Positions 9,960 to 20,730 of a stretch of 64,000 bases of DNA are shown one piece after another. Position numbers and translations under genes: made by a program. Position 1 is the stretch's first letter; each line of letters starts with the position of its first letter. Under the pieces are notes generated by a model. The model had not been told where the DNA came from. It did no database searches and saw nothing but the letters and a program-made list of their open reading frames with translations. The DNA comes from Sabethes cyaneus (taxonomy: Eukaryota > Arthropoda > Insecta > Diptera > Culicidae), in contig NC_071354.1 of assembly GCF_943734655.1 (NCBI RefSeq), forward strand, positions 47,918,044 to 47,982,043, read 5' to 3'.

Positions 9960-12450
9960 CCTCAACTCAACACCCTAACGGTAATCAACACTCGGAGGTA
10001 GAAAATTATGATTATTTGAACCTCTTCGGTAACCGGGCAGCGAGACTCATCATCGAATCGCATTTCGATGCCGCAGTGACGCGCGATGACGTCAATGGCG
10101 GAAGCAAAGGGAGCCGAACAACACTGCACACTGGCTGACTGGGTTGGCTGGGCCGGGCCGGGCCGGGCCGGCCGACACCGACTCACGGGCAGGAGGGAAA
10201 GTCGACGGAAATTGCTCTGTACCGAGAATAGCCATTATTAATTTGTGTCTTGCGTGGAGAGCTATTTCTGTGCTAGCAGGAGTGATTGAAGGCGAAATTT
10301 TTCCGACTATTTTACTTCTGGGTTTTAAAAATAAAACCCCGGCCGACCCGTCCGTCAATTGTTGCGTGCTGACGCGGTGAGTCAGACGCGCGCTAGCAGA
10401 AACTCTGCCGATTTGGAGTGATTTAGAAAATTTGCAGCCACAAAACAAAGCGGTCTGGATTAAACTGGGTTAAGCGTGTTAAATCGGAAATGCTGTGTTT
10501 GTGTTTGATGCTACGCCTGTCAATGCTGACGAGTATCACCGACGGAATTGTTGAAACTTGTTTCAAAAATTTTAAATTTTATTTATTTACAATTTTGTTG
10601 ACAAAATAAAATCAGTAAAACGCAATTGTTGAGCCGCCCTGTTTCTGTCGAAAAAAAAACTTCAATTGAAGACTGAAATCTTTTCCCACCGTTGCGTTGA
10701 TGGAGTGGCCAAAGTTTGGCTTCTCCATCGACCACTGCCTGGCAGCCAAAGTGGCCGGGATTTTTGCTAGTGTCAGCAACAGCTTTACCTTAATACAAAC
10801 ATGCAACCGAGGGTGAATGTCAGCCCAGCCCAGCCCAGCCTAGCGCCGTCGTCGTCATCATCGTCGTCGTCGTCGTCGTCGTAATCGAGTGGAAAACGGT
10901 TTGGGCAGCAGCGGTTGTGCGAGAAGAAGGAAATCAAATGTGAAGCAACAACCGCGTACTCATAATACATACAGACCGAGGGCGGCGAGCTTGGAAGTAC
11001 AAGCTATTCTCTGTTGGTTGGTTGTGAAACCGTGCGAAGCGTTCAGTTACGTCGCTGCCTTCGAGCGAGCAGCACGTTAACTTACAACATGCCCGTACCA
11101 ACTGACATATGTATTGACAACTGACAGGATTTGACAGTACCTACTGGAAAATTAAACTGAAACACTGAGCTCACTGGGTGTAAATGGGTGACCATTCCAA
11201 ACATGAGTTGATGTCCCGCAAGAGCAGCGTTTCCTCTCTACTACTCACTCGACGGCTTCCAACCAAACCAGTTCCAGTTGACCGCTGCTTCTTTTACGAT
11301 CTTCTTCCTGCTGCGGTTGCTGCCTTCAACAACCGCAAGATGTAAGATCCGAAAATATACACCCGCTTAGCGATTTTCATGGCATCGAGCGATTACTTCA
11401 GAGGACAGCGAATACCAGGTGTACCGTAAACTTGCACACCTGTGCGGCGCGCGTTGATTTGATGATCCATTTCGCAGATTCCGTGTTCTCTCGCGTGCTC
11501 GTGCACCCGCAGCCAGCAGCAACCCAACCGCGCGGACGAACGAACGCTGAAGAAACTAGTTCTTTTGCCCGCCTGTGCTGTGCTGTGACTTGAGCGCGGT
11601 TGATTATTTTCCTGTGTGTGGGGAACATGACAAATGATGATTTTCGGACCTCTTGAGCAAATGACCGGCGGCGGTGATGAATGGGTATGGAAAGTGTCAT
11701 TGAACTTATTTTCATAGTTGCGTCTCGGTTGCGTGTGTTGATTGGCAGACTAGAGGTTTAACCACTAGTTTTGTCACTCCGCTTTTTTGCGGATATTTTT
11801 CGAGCCGAGTCGTTATTTCTAAAGTTCAAGTTCGCTTGGACCGTGCGGTTGTGGAGACTGTATGGCTCACATTACACTAGCTATTAATAACATTCGAACG
11901 AAAGTAAGCATTAGAGAAGTGTACCCTCGTGAGTCGTGACTGTTTTGATTATTTTTCGTCTTAAAACCAAATGTAAACCGACAGATTTGGCTTCGGACAC
12001 GGGTTGGGGTTCGGAGTTTTAATTTACCGAACGGGCAAAAAAGTTTTGTTTGAGCGCAGTTATGAAACTATTTTTCTTCTTTCAAAGAAAATTTCCATTA
12101 AGATAATTGAACAGAACACCCCCCCAACCCCGTTCGAGCTGCAAGCACAATGTCAGCTCCCAACAGTGGGTCTGGTTGGGACCAATTGTCTGGCTGCTCG
12201 CGCGGTACAACACAAAAGTACTGACAAGGCAAAATGGAACGTCAAGTTCATCGCGATAGTGGTCACGCGACTTCGTCAAATGTCAAACGTATTCGAATGC
12301 AGTTTCATTGCGATGACGATGACGACGACGAGGCCGACAAGAAGTTTTCCGTACCCAATTTGTTCAATTGCGATCGTGTTGCGTCAGACTTTTCACTCGG
12401 AAGGTGAAAAGAGTGTAGGCTAAGTGACATAAAGCCGCCGCCGCCGCCGT
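9960..12450. promoter_or_regulatory. GC-richer, TE-poor island; candidate regulatory DNA or 5' exons
   Basis: Base composition changes sharply from the AT-rich surroundings. CpG-rich text, short CG/CAG-type runs (for example GGGCC repeats at 10147-10172 and GTC repeats at 10846-10882) and no recognisable transposon are seen. Several arthropod initiator-like TTCAGT words occur, for example near 11040. Open frames of up to 139 codons (12004-12423) show no domain and probably do not code. If mam extends leftward, this lies in its first intron. Function is inference from composition alone. Confidence 0.35.
10846..10882 (+). repeat. (GTC)n trinucleotide run
   Basis: Interrupted GTC/ATC triplets inside the GC-richer island. 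No supported reading frame covers it. Confidence 0.85.
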
Positions 12451-12904
12451 CGCTTGACTGATTGCGAAAGGAAAAGAATTGAATTGGGGATTTTTCCGCT
12501 GAAATAAGATACAAAAGTAACTAAGGTTAAGGCTAGGGTCTACAACGTACAACGAACTTTTTATTTGTCCAAAAACAAAAGAATTTTAATGGATTTAAGA
12601 CTCAGAATAGTACAGCGCTGGTTTTTATTCACATTACAACATTTTTTCCAAAAAAATTCCTTACTTCTAAAATTCATAACTTTAGAACTAAGCATCGTAT
12701 AACACACATACTTTTAATGCAAATGCAAGCTAATATGTACGATTATTTTGATTATGTACGATTGAATATCAACTTATGCGCACTTTATTATGCTTCATTC
12801 ACGATTTTGAATTTGTTAAGAGATGTTTACGATAATTTTCGTAAAGTGATCTGTGATTTGGTGCTCACTGGGTAACTGAGTATTATTACTAACCAGGAAA
12901 AATA

Positions 12905-13690
12905 TTGTTTGGAAAAGTCTGTCACAAAATTTTGCATGATGCTGGAAAACTGACCACGCATCACATTTTCGTGAATTTCAGAGCAGCATACGATACAGTT
13001 GAACACCTATGGATGGCACACAATGCGCGAGAACGATGTCCCGGAGAAACTGACGCGGTTGATCAAAGCTACCCTGGAGCGAATGATGTGCAACGGTGCG
13101 CGTTTCGGGGACACTCTCGAGTCCTTTCGAATCGCACTGAGGGTTGCGGCAAGGGGATCCTGTCCTGTATGTTATCCAATATCGCTATTGAAGGTGTGAT
13201 CCGGCGAGCGGGCATCAAAACGAGGGACGATCTTCAGCAAGAGTAGCGATATCCTAGCATTCGCAGACGATTTCGACATCATTACATGAAAACGCTAATC
13301 AGACCGGTAGTCCTCTACGGACTTGAGACAATAACCTTGGTTCCTGTATTTGAACGCAAAGTGTTGCGGACTTGTTTTGGCGGAGTACAAGTGGAAAGCG
13401 GAGAGTGGCGGAGGCGTTTGAATCACGAGCATCAGGCACTGCTTGGAGATTCCCATCGTACACCTGGCGAATGTTAGGAGACTACGGTGGGCCGGTCACA
13501 TCTCAAGGATGTCGGACGATTGTGCAGTGAAATCCGTTCTCTTCGAAAACCCCACCGGCACCAGGAATAGAGGGGCCCAACGTGCTAGATGGCTCGACCA
13601 GGTTAAAGCCGACTTGCATGTATCGATACGCTTAACGAATTGGCGACGAGTAGTGTAGGACCAAGATGATTTTCGTGAGGGTTGCTCCAC
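12905..13690 (+). pseudogene. RTE-clade LINE reverse transcriptase relic A
   Basis: Decayed RTE-type (JAM1-like) RT, frame-broken and internally deleted. Visible blocks are HIFVNFRAAYDTVE (about 12962-13005), LTRLIKATLERMMCNGARFG (about 13050-13110) and the catalytic FADD box at 13260-13271. The text then jumps to the C-terminal block RPVVLYGLETITL and RRLRWAGHISRMSDD, typical of the RTE RT tail. Consecutive parts need different frames. It is immediately followed by a second relic of the same clade. Confidence 0.75.
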
Positions 13691-14640
13691 GACGGATCAG
13701 ATGTTTATACTGCGTCATTTACTAGCCAAGTGTCGGGAGTACAACTTACAGACACATCATCTGTTTGTGGACTTTAAAGCGACGTACGATTCAGTCAAAC
13801 GAAATGAGCTGTGGCAGATAATGCTAGAACATAGTTTTCCGACGAAACTAGTTACGCTGATTCGTGCGTTAGAATAGCGGGTGAGACCTCAACCGCTTTC
13901 GTGACGTTGGATGGACTGAAGCAAGAGGGTGCACTTTTAAACCTGCTATTCAACATCGTCTTGGAAGGTGCAATACGAAGAGCAAATGTGGAAAGGAATG
14001 GAACTATCATCACAAAATCTTACATGCTTTTTGGCTTTGCGGATGACCGTAGAGCAGTGGTTGAGGCCTTCAGACCTTTTAAAAAGGAAGCGGCAAGATT
14101 GGGGCTTACCACCGGGCTAACACTTGGCATGGGAGATCACGTGGTGTTGCACCAACGTGGTGGAATTAGATGGGGAACGATATGACGTAGTGATAGAATT
14201 AATATACCTTGGTAGACTCGTGACATGTGACAACGATGTAAGCCGCGAACTGAAACGACGAATTGCAGCCGCGAATCGGGCTTTCTAAGGATTACGTAGC
14301 CTGCTGAAGTCCTGTAGTTTGCAAATTTGCACAAAACTGACGCTCTACAGAACACTAACTCTTTCGGTGACCATTTACGGACATGAATCATGGCCGCTAA
14401 GGGAAGCTGATCGACGAGTGCTTGGGGTTTTTGAGAGTAAAACTCTGCGATCCATGCTTGGTGGTGAGGCGCATCACGAGCTGTACCAAGTATACAAATA
14501 TGCCGATAGAGTGAAGGTAGTACAATGTGGCAGGCTGCGGTGGGATGGGCACGTGGCCAGAATGCCCAACGAAAGAGTAGCCAAAACTATTTTCAGCAGA
14601 GAGGAGGCGGTAGACTCCGGGGCGGACCCTGTCGAACAGT
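13691..14640 (+). pseudogene. RTE-clade LINE reverse transcriptase relic B
   Basis: A second, separate RTE copy in the same orientation. It reads THHLFVDFKATYDSVKRNEL (about 13754-13812), then TLDGLKQEGALLNLLFNIVL, FGFADDRRAVVEAF (about 14029-14070; the usual residues after FADD are deleted), LGRLVTCDNDVSRELKRRIA, TIYGHESWPLREADRR and RLRWDGHVARMPNERVAKTI. At least three frame changes are needed. The repeat of the same RT blocks shows these are two insertions, not one long gene. Confidence 0.8.
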
Positions 14641-15800
14641 AGGCCCGCAAAAACAATGTTCTAATTCTTGAAAATTATTAAAATAGGATTGACTGAAGCT
14701 TTTGTTCAGACAACTAGGGTAATTGATCTTGAATGGACCTATTTAGCGCTTTTTAACACCACCACTCGCACTCCTGCTCAATTTACTCGTCATTTATAAA
14801 TAATATGTGGTGATGTTACTATTTGTTGGAAAGTGCCACCTTTTTTCTACATTATCAGTACTTTAAAAATGTATAATTGATGAAATTTTTATTAAATATA
14901 TCGTTTTTTGCCAAAGCCTTTTTTTGATCTTGAATGGACCCAACATGATCTTGAATTGGACCTATTTTTGATTTTGAAATGGACCTAAATTTGGATTGTC
15001 ATAGTTTCTTCCATGTAAATGAACAAAATAATAACAAAGAATTTTTTTTAATAGTGCAACTACACTACTGTTATTTATTAATAGGACACAAGGTTGAACA
15101 GCTTTTACCTTTCTTATACTCTGTTAGAAACGTATGAAAGTCGGTTGAAAAATTTGAAATCAGTCACAGTCGCCGAGGGCCTTGTTTTTATGTCAGCCCA
15201 ACAATTGAACAATGTTTCAGTGACTTGATATGCGTTATGTATGTATCTGTGTGTGACATTTGTATATTGGGAATTTATTATTACCTGTTGTTCAGATATG
15301 GTTGAAACGATTTCTACGTCATAAAAAAATTATGTCGCCTATTAGTTTCAAAAATTTAAACCATTCATTAAAAATATGTAATATAACTTGTATTAAACGT
15401 AGTTTATCAAGTACAGTGGGGTTCGAGTTTTTATTTAGTGACTACATATTTCGAAAGGTCAGACTTTTACTGACGTAGGACTACGTCTTACTGCAAAGTA
15501 TCTAAAGGTTTGCGACAGCCCCTGTCGAACATTTTGAATATAAAACCGTTGCAGTCGTGAAAAATTAGTTAATTAGTGGTAATTATACAATTTTTGACAC
15601 ATTTATATGCAATTTTTCAGTTAAAAAATGGTCTAGATTTTGCCACGGTTTCGATTTTGGCAACATAGGCGACACGCATTTGTTGTCAAATTCGAAATCA
15701 TACTGTAAATGGTGCTTGAAAAAATTAGACTTGGTAATTCTACTAGGTTTAAAGGTAAGGTTAGATACTAGGTTTTAATTTTAAATGATAGTCGATGAAG

Positions 15801-15854
15801 AACTGTACCAGATAGAAAATAGGTGAACCTTCCTATTTTCTATCTGGTACAGTT
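15801..15854. other. Perfect 23-bp hairpin with 8-nt loop
   Basis: AACTGTACCAGATAGAAAAT at 15801 (arm 15801-15823) is exactly complementary to 15832-15854, with loop TGAACCTT. It lies inside the TA-flanked element. It could be a nested micro-palindrome or a small hairpin RNA source. Only the structure is certain. Confidence 0.85.
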
Positions 15855-16089
15855 GAATATTTTAGATCTCAGGGTCACTCAGTTTCGGTGGACAAGGAGG
15901 TATTAATTTTGTCACAAGTCAGAGGGGAGAGGTGCTTAAAGAAAACTTTACATCCCACAAGAAAAAAATCAGAGGGGTTGTGTATAAGATACGACCATGG
16001 ATGACGTACTACAACGTTAGTCCGGTTGCATGATTTTGAATATTTTACTAAACTGATTTTTAATCTATCTGTCAATCGACCAAAAGACC

Positions 16090-16691
16090 GATTTTGTTTT
16101 CATAAGGGAACCTCTTCCCCTTGCCCCTACGGCTTCTTGAATAAAGTCTTCAAAAAAACCATGAATTGCGGTACCATGGATTGGCGCTGGGGGCTTATCC
16201 GAATTGAAAAATTCCAAAACGACATGAAAGAACATTTAATTATCTCGTGTTTGATCCATCCTTTTTTAGAATCCGAACACATAACAAAATGGCGGACATT
16301 GATACATAAAAGTATGGTTTTTAAGCGAAAAAATTGACTTTAAACATTTCTAAAAAATACAAAAATCACAATATCAAGAAAAGGATGGGTCAAACACTAG
16401 ATAATTTTGTTGGCTTTCAAACAAAAAAAGAATCATAAGAATTGCTTGAGCCGTTCTTGAGATATTTATGGTACCGACTTTCAAAACCTGGTTTCGAGAA
16501 AAACGACGTTGAAGTTTTTACTCGTTGTTTAATCGCTCCAGACATGCGCGGTACAAATAGCTGTAACTTTGTCAATATTTGGAATTCATGCAAACGACTT
16601 CAAACACATATGGTCAAAATGTTAATCTTTCGAAATAATCAATAAAAAAATTTAGGTTTTAAAAAATTGAAAAGGGGGCATAGTCCCTTAA
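16090..16691 (-). repeat. Relic related to the 18660-19139 MITE, inverted
   Basis: About 16100-16420 matches the complement of 18680-18985 through several blocks, including the text around CCATGGATTGGCGCTGGGGG and AAAATGGCGGACATTGATAC. The segment ends near a GGGGGCATAGT word and TTAA at 16688. It differs enough at the end to be a related family or a degraded copy. The open frame at 16026-16337 is a by-product. Confidence 0.6.
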
Positions 16692-17566
16692 CAGAAGGCA
16701 GTTAGTATCCCTCTTATCTTTTGATCCATCTTATCTTTTAATCAATGATGGTTAAAATTTTTGTACAATACTGATTTTGTACAAATTAAGTTTATATTAT
16801 TTTAAGCATAAAATGACATATGCTATCTAACTAATTAGGAAGACTTTTTAGTTTCAAAACTAGAGGCAATGTATGTATGTAATGTATGTACAATGTACAA
16901 ACACTATGAAGCAACTACGAAAAAGGATGAGTCATAGTTAGTTTTATCAATATAATTAAGTTTTTATTTAGGCTATAAATCAAGCCTACTTTCAATATCC
17001 CGTGCTTATAGATTAATTATAAACGGAGATACTATAGTGACAACAAGCAGTTTTATGGAATATAGAACGGCGTGTTCGTTGGTGGTAGGCAATGATAGCT
17101 ACCGGCAGTGATGTCTCGGAGCGCAAAACTAGGTCCATTCTAAAATCAATACTAGGTCCATTCAAGATCAAAAAAGGGGGTTAACATTTTTAAGGAATTT
17201 GAAGATTGTACTGGTTTTACTGAACTTTTAAATACCTAAATTGAAATTACAAATATTTTTGCATCATTTTAAGAGCATTGTTTTATTTCAAACCAGAAGG
17301 GTTCCGGGTAGTAACAGTTTGAAAATACTCTATGGTGACTGCCAAAACGCTGAAAAACACCAACTTTTAAATACGCGGCAATAAAGTAGTTTTGGCTATA
17401 ATTTTAATTTAATTTTAGTATATTTACGTTCAGAAATGATTAAAGATAAACATAAAAGCTAAATACAGTACAAAGACTTGATAATTATATCCTAAAATTC
17501 TTATTTAAAAATAGGTCCATTCAAGATCAGAATTCTACTAGGTCCATTTCAAAATCATTTACCCTA

Positions 17567-18009
17567 CAACAGTTTACGTTTCAAATAGACGGAAAAGCTC
17601 GTTGGTAACTGTCGTAAAAAAAAATAAAATTAAAAAAAGGGTCTCACTGACACAACATTCGTTGATGTGTAAATTTCTATTTGAAATAAAATTGATCTTA
17701 GCTTAGCTTTTTATCAAATTTCTTTCACAAATGTTTGGCTGAAGCTGTAGTTTAATTTCAATTTTTCTTTAATTCTGTCTAAATATTGATTCAGTTCGTC
17801 TAACTTTATTAAAATTACATTATGTCTTCGTTAGGGTAACGGTTCCAGAAATCGCCACTTTTGTAAACAGACAACAAGAAAAGGAGAAATTTATTGCCAT
17901 ATAGTTCCATATCGATGAGCAACTATTAGCATATAATAAATAGAAACATTTTTGCTAAATTTTCAGTACAAGAATTAAGACTAAATATTTGAAAAACTAA
18001 CTATCAACG
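17567..18009. other. AT-rich spacer, nothing recognised
   Basis: No coding, RNA or repeat signal was recognised between the TA-flanked element and the large palindrome. Confidence 0.5.
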
Positions 18010-18497
18010 TAAATATTTATTTTGAAACGATGATTCTACAATTGATGAAGGGACGGTAAGGGAAAGTAATGAAGAAGGATTTTTTCGGGAATGAAGGGGA
18101 AGGGTGGAAAGGAAGGGGGGGGGGGGGGGGTAATAGGTAGCTATGGTTAACAAGTTGTCGCTGTGACTCCTATCTTTTGTCCAATGCTGGAAGGTGCATG
18201 GGTCGAACCAAGCTGTAATCAGAGATTATAACCGGATTTGAACCCACAACACCTGCCAGGGCGTGTTCAAATCCGGTTATAATCTCTGATTACAGCTTGG
18301 TTCGACCCATGCACCTTCCAGCATTGGACAAAAGATAGGAGTCACAGCGACAACTTGTTAACCATAGCTACCTATTACCCCCCCCCCCCCCCTTCCTTTC
18401 CACCCTTCCCCTTCATTCCCGAAAAAATCCTTCTTCATTACTTTCCCTTACCGTCCCTTCATCAATTGTAGAATCATCGTTTCAAAATAAATATTTA
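18010..18497. repeat. Near-perfect 488-bp palindrome (233-234-bp arms)
   Basis: Arms 18010-18243 and 18265-18497 are reverse complements around a 21-bp spacer. The only difference I found is the length of the homopolymer (16 G on the left, 15 C on the right). Each arm holds SINE-family-A text (ACCGGATTTGAAC, GGTTCGACCCATGC). The right arm and its right flank (to about 18550) resemble the TA MITE at 52153-52320 (TGACCGCATTT, ACGAGTTTGG). Arm identity implies a recent inversion-duplication or ongoing gene conversion. An assembly artefact is also possible. Confidence 0.85.
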
Positions 18498-18659
18498 TAT
18501 ATGCCTGACCGCATTTCAAGGTCATGACTAAAGTCACGAGTTTGGTCAATTATCAACGTAAAATTTGTGATGCATCACCAGGCACCAGTTTTCGCAACCT
18601 CCAGACTCCACCATCAGTGGGTGAGGACACCAACTGAAAATAATAACAATTTGAGTTAA

Positions 18660-19139
18660 GGCGGCATAGTACTTTTTCAATATCAAGCCAACAAAATTAT
18701 CTAGTGTTTACCCATCCTTTTTTCGATATTACAATTTTTGTATTTTTTAGAAATGTTTAAAGTCAATTTTTTCGGCTAAAAACCTTACTTTTATGTTTGA
18801 ATGTCCGCCATTTTGTTATGCGTTCGAATTCTAAAAAAAGGATGGGTCAAACACGAGATAATTTAATATTCTTTCATGTCGTTTTGGAATTTTTCAATTC
18901 GGATAAGCCCCCCAGCACCAATCCATGGTACCGCAAATCATATTTTTTTCGAATGATCATGTTCAAGGAGCCGCAGGGGGGAGGGGAAGAGGTTCACATA
19001 TGCAAACAAAACTGCAAATATTAGTATAAAGTGCAATGTTTAGCAAGCAATAAACTCGAATCGATTCGCTTTTCGCGTTATCGAGAAAAAAATATTTGAA
19101 ATAAGGTAAAAAATATGGTGTAAAAAGTACTATGCCCCC
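18660..19139. mobile_element. 480-bp TTAA-flanked MITE (piggyBac-like)
   Basis: TTAA at 18656-18659 and 19140-19143 flank ends reading GGCGGCATAGTACTTTTT and, on the complement of the right, GGGGGCATAGTACTTTTT (one mismatch). TTAA duplication is the mark of piggyBac-type transposition. There is no transposase; it must have been mobilised in trans. Confidence 0.75.
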
Positions 19140-19337
19140 TTAAGTAGCCATTAAGGGCTTGTAGATGAATTTATTGGTTCAGAACATAAGTATGTTTAAA
19201 TTAATGAATATGTTATGCTAATTATTGTATCCTAAATAACAATAAAGCAACTATGAACTGCCAGGGCGGCGAAAGCTGGTGCTGTTATCGTAATGCTTGT
19301 TTGTTTTATGTTAGTGTAAGGAGTAGCCCGTAAGTTT

Positions 19338-19580
19338 CAAATGTAATTTCAAGTCTAATGTCAAGTCTAATTTTACTGCCAATTCAAAGTGGTATTTCAA
19401 TTCCAATTTTAAATTCTATTTCATGTCCGGTTTCAAATCAAATTTCAAGTAAAAGTTCCAGTTCAATTCAAAGTTCGATCTCATTATCACTTTTAAGTAG
19501 AATTTTTTGTCCAATTTCAAATCGAATTCGAAATCCAATTCCAAAGTCACTTTAAAATCGTTAGTTACAAATTCAATGAA
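19338..19580 (+). repeat. Degenerate short tandem repeat of AATTTCAAGTC type
   Basis: A run of roughly 10-13 bp variants of TTTCAAGTCTAATTTCAA. The overlapping open frame (Ile/Ser/Pro-rich) is a translation of the repeat and not a gene. Confidence 0.6.
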
Positions 19581-19625
19581 AATTTCAGGTATTAATTGGT
19601 CTACAGATAACAAAATGAGATGGTG

Positions 19626-19860
19626 TTTCATCCCTTAGTGGGCGCCCCATTTTGGTGGTCTGTGGGAGGCAGCCGTCAAGTCCGCCAAAACCCAGTTGCT
19701 AAGAGAAATTGGTATTACCAATGTTACACAGGAAGACATATGTACTCTCTGCTGGCACACATTGCAATATGTCTAAACTCTAGGCCTCTCACACCCATCC
19801 CAAACGAACCATCTGATTTGACAGTTTTGACGCCAGGACATTTCTGTCTATCCCCTCTTA
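19626..19860 (+). pseudogene. BEL/Pao LTR-retrotransposon integrase C-terminal fragment
   Basis: The frame reads FHPLVGAPFWWSVGGSRQVR and then, after a frame slip, SAKTQLLREIGITNVTQED followed by CLNSRPLTPIPNEPSDLTVL and TPGHF. This is the end of the integrase core and the LNSRPLTP/LTPGHF signature of BEL/Pao pol. A CT microsatellite begins where the sequence should continue. No protease, RT or LTR was located nearby, so it is a fragment. The 160-codon frame that covers it runs on into the CT repeat and is not a gene. Confidence 0.8.
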
Positions 19861-19861
19861 A

Positions 19862-19923
19862 GTCTCTCTCTCTCTGTTTTCTCTCTTGCTCCCTCTTTTG
19901 GCTCTCTCATTTACTCTTTTCAC

Positions 19924-19999
<76 letters not shown>

Positions 20000-20034
20000 C
20001 CTCTATTTCTCTCTATATCTTGTTCCCTATCTTT
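19862..20034 (+). repeat. (CT)n microsatellite
   Basis: Pure CT from about 19927 to 19994, with interrupted CT/CTTT text on both sides. Long serine/leucine frames here are by-products. Confidence 0.95.
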
Positions 20035-20175
20035 CGCACAAATGCTTTTACTCTCATGTTGTAAGAGAAACAAACCTCTTCTCGCTTGTTTGGACCCAGT
20101 GATGGTGAAAAATCAAAATCTCAAAACTCATCAAAAATCAAAATCAACTGTGAATAATGTCAACTTGATTCTATG

Positions 20176-20203
20176 CAGAAAAACTCACGCGTGAGTTTTT
20201 CTG
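20176..20203. other. Perfect 28-bp palindrome
   Basis: CAGAAAAACTCACG is followed directly by its exact complement, with no spacer. It may mark the junction of an inverted duplication or a dyad protein-binding site. Confidence 0.9.
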
Positions 20204-20730
20204 TTTTCATAGCAAGAAGCACAAAACTCTCACATATTTCTTCCCGCTTGATCACATTCTGCTTTGCTTCAACTGCTACCTGGAACTATGCACATAAACA
20301 TAGGAATTCGTTGTTGAACAGCCTAGGCATTCTCTTGTGCGATACGTAGCTGTGCGTGAGCGTGAGAAAATCAATCTCTAAATAAATCGCAAAGTTAAAC
20401 TAAAACACACATTTAAATTACACGTTTATCTAATTCTTATTAGGTTTTTTATTTTCTAATTAAGCAAATGTCGATTCCCGCGAAGGAAAAATGAAAATTC
20501 CGCCAATATGTTTGCTATCTTAATTCATAAATGTGTGCGGCATTTTTCGCTACTAATGTGTTCTCTGACGGTAGATTCTCTTTCGCTCTCTGGTTCGTTG
20601 TATGAAATGCCAGCTGTGGAATAATTAAGCAAAATGCTCACGATTGACTTTGGTTCACATCGCATAGCAACAGAGACATCGCGTATAATAGCGAGAGAAA
20701 TTCATATGTGAGTTTGGCGCTTGTGATTAA

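Larger units (their letters stand above)
14717..17564. mobile_element. TA-flanked DNA transposon with symmetric GATCTTGAATGGACC repeats
   Basis: Ends are GGGTAATTGATCTTGAATGG on the left and GGGTAAATGATTTTGAAATG on the complement of the right, each bordered by TA (14715-14716, 17565-17566). Four copies of GATCTTGAATGGACC or variants point inward at the left (14725, 14926, 14947, 14970). Four inverted copies sit at the right (17132, 17155, 17514, 17541). TA duplication suggests the Tc1/mariner superfamily. No transposase was found; the interior holds a hairpin and a piece related to the 18660 MITE. Confidence 0.65.

Noticed and set aside
12004..12423. 139-codon plus-strand frame in the GC-richer island
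   Set aside because: No domain, no clear splice or start context, and other frames are equally open in this GC-rich text.
19886..20194. Serine/leucine-rich 100-160 codon frames
   Set aside because: They run through the CT microsatellite; only the BEL/Pao integrase part is real coding.
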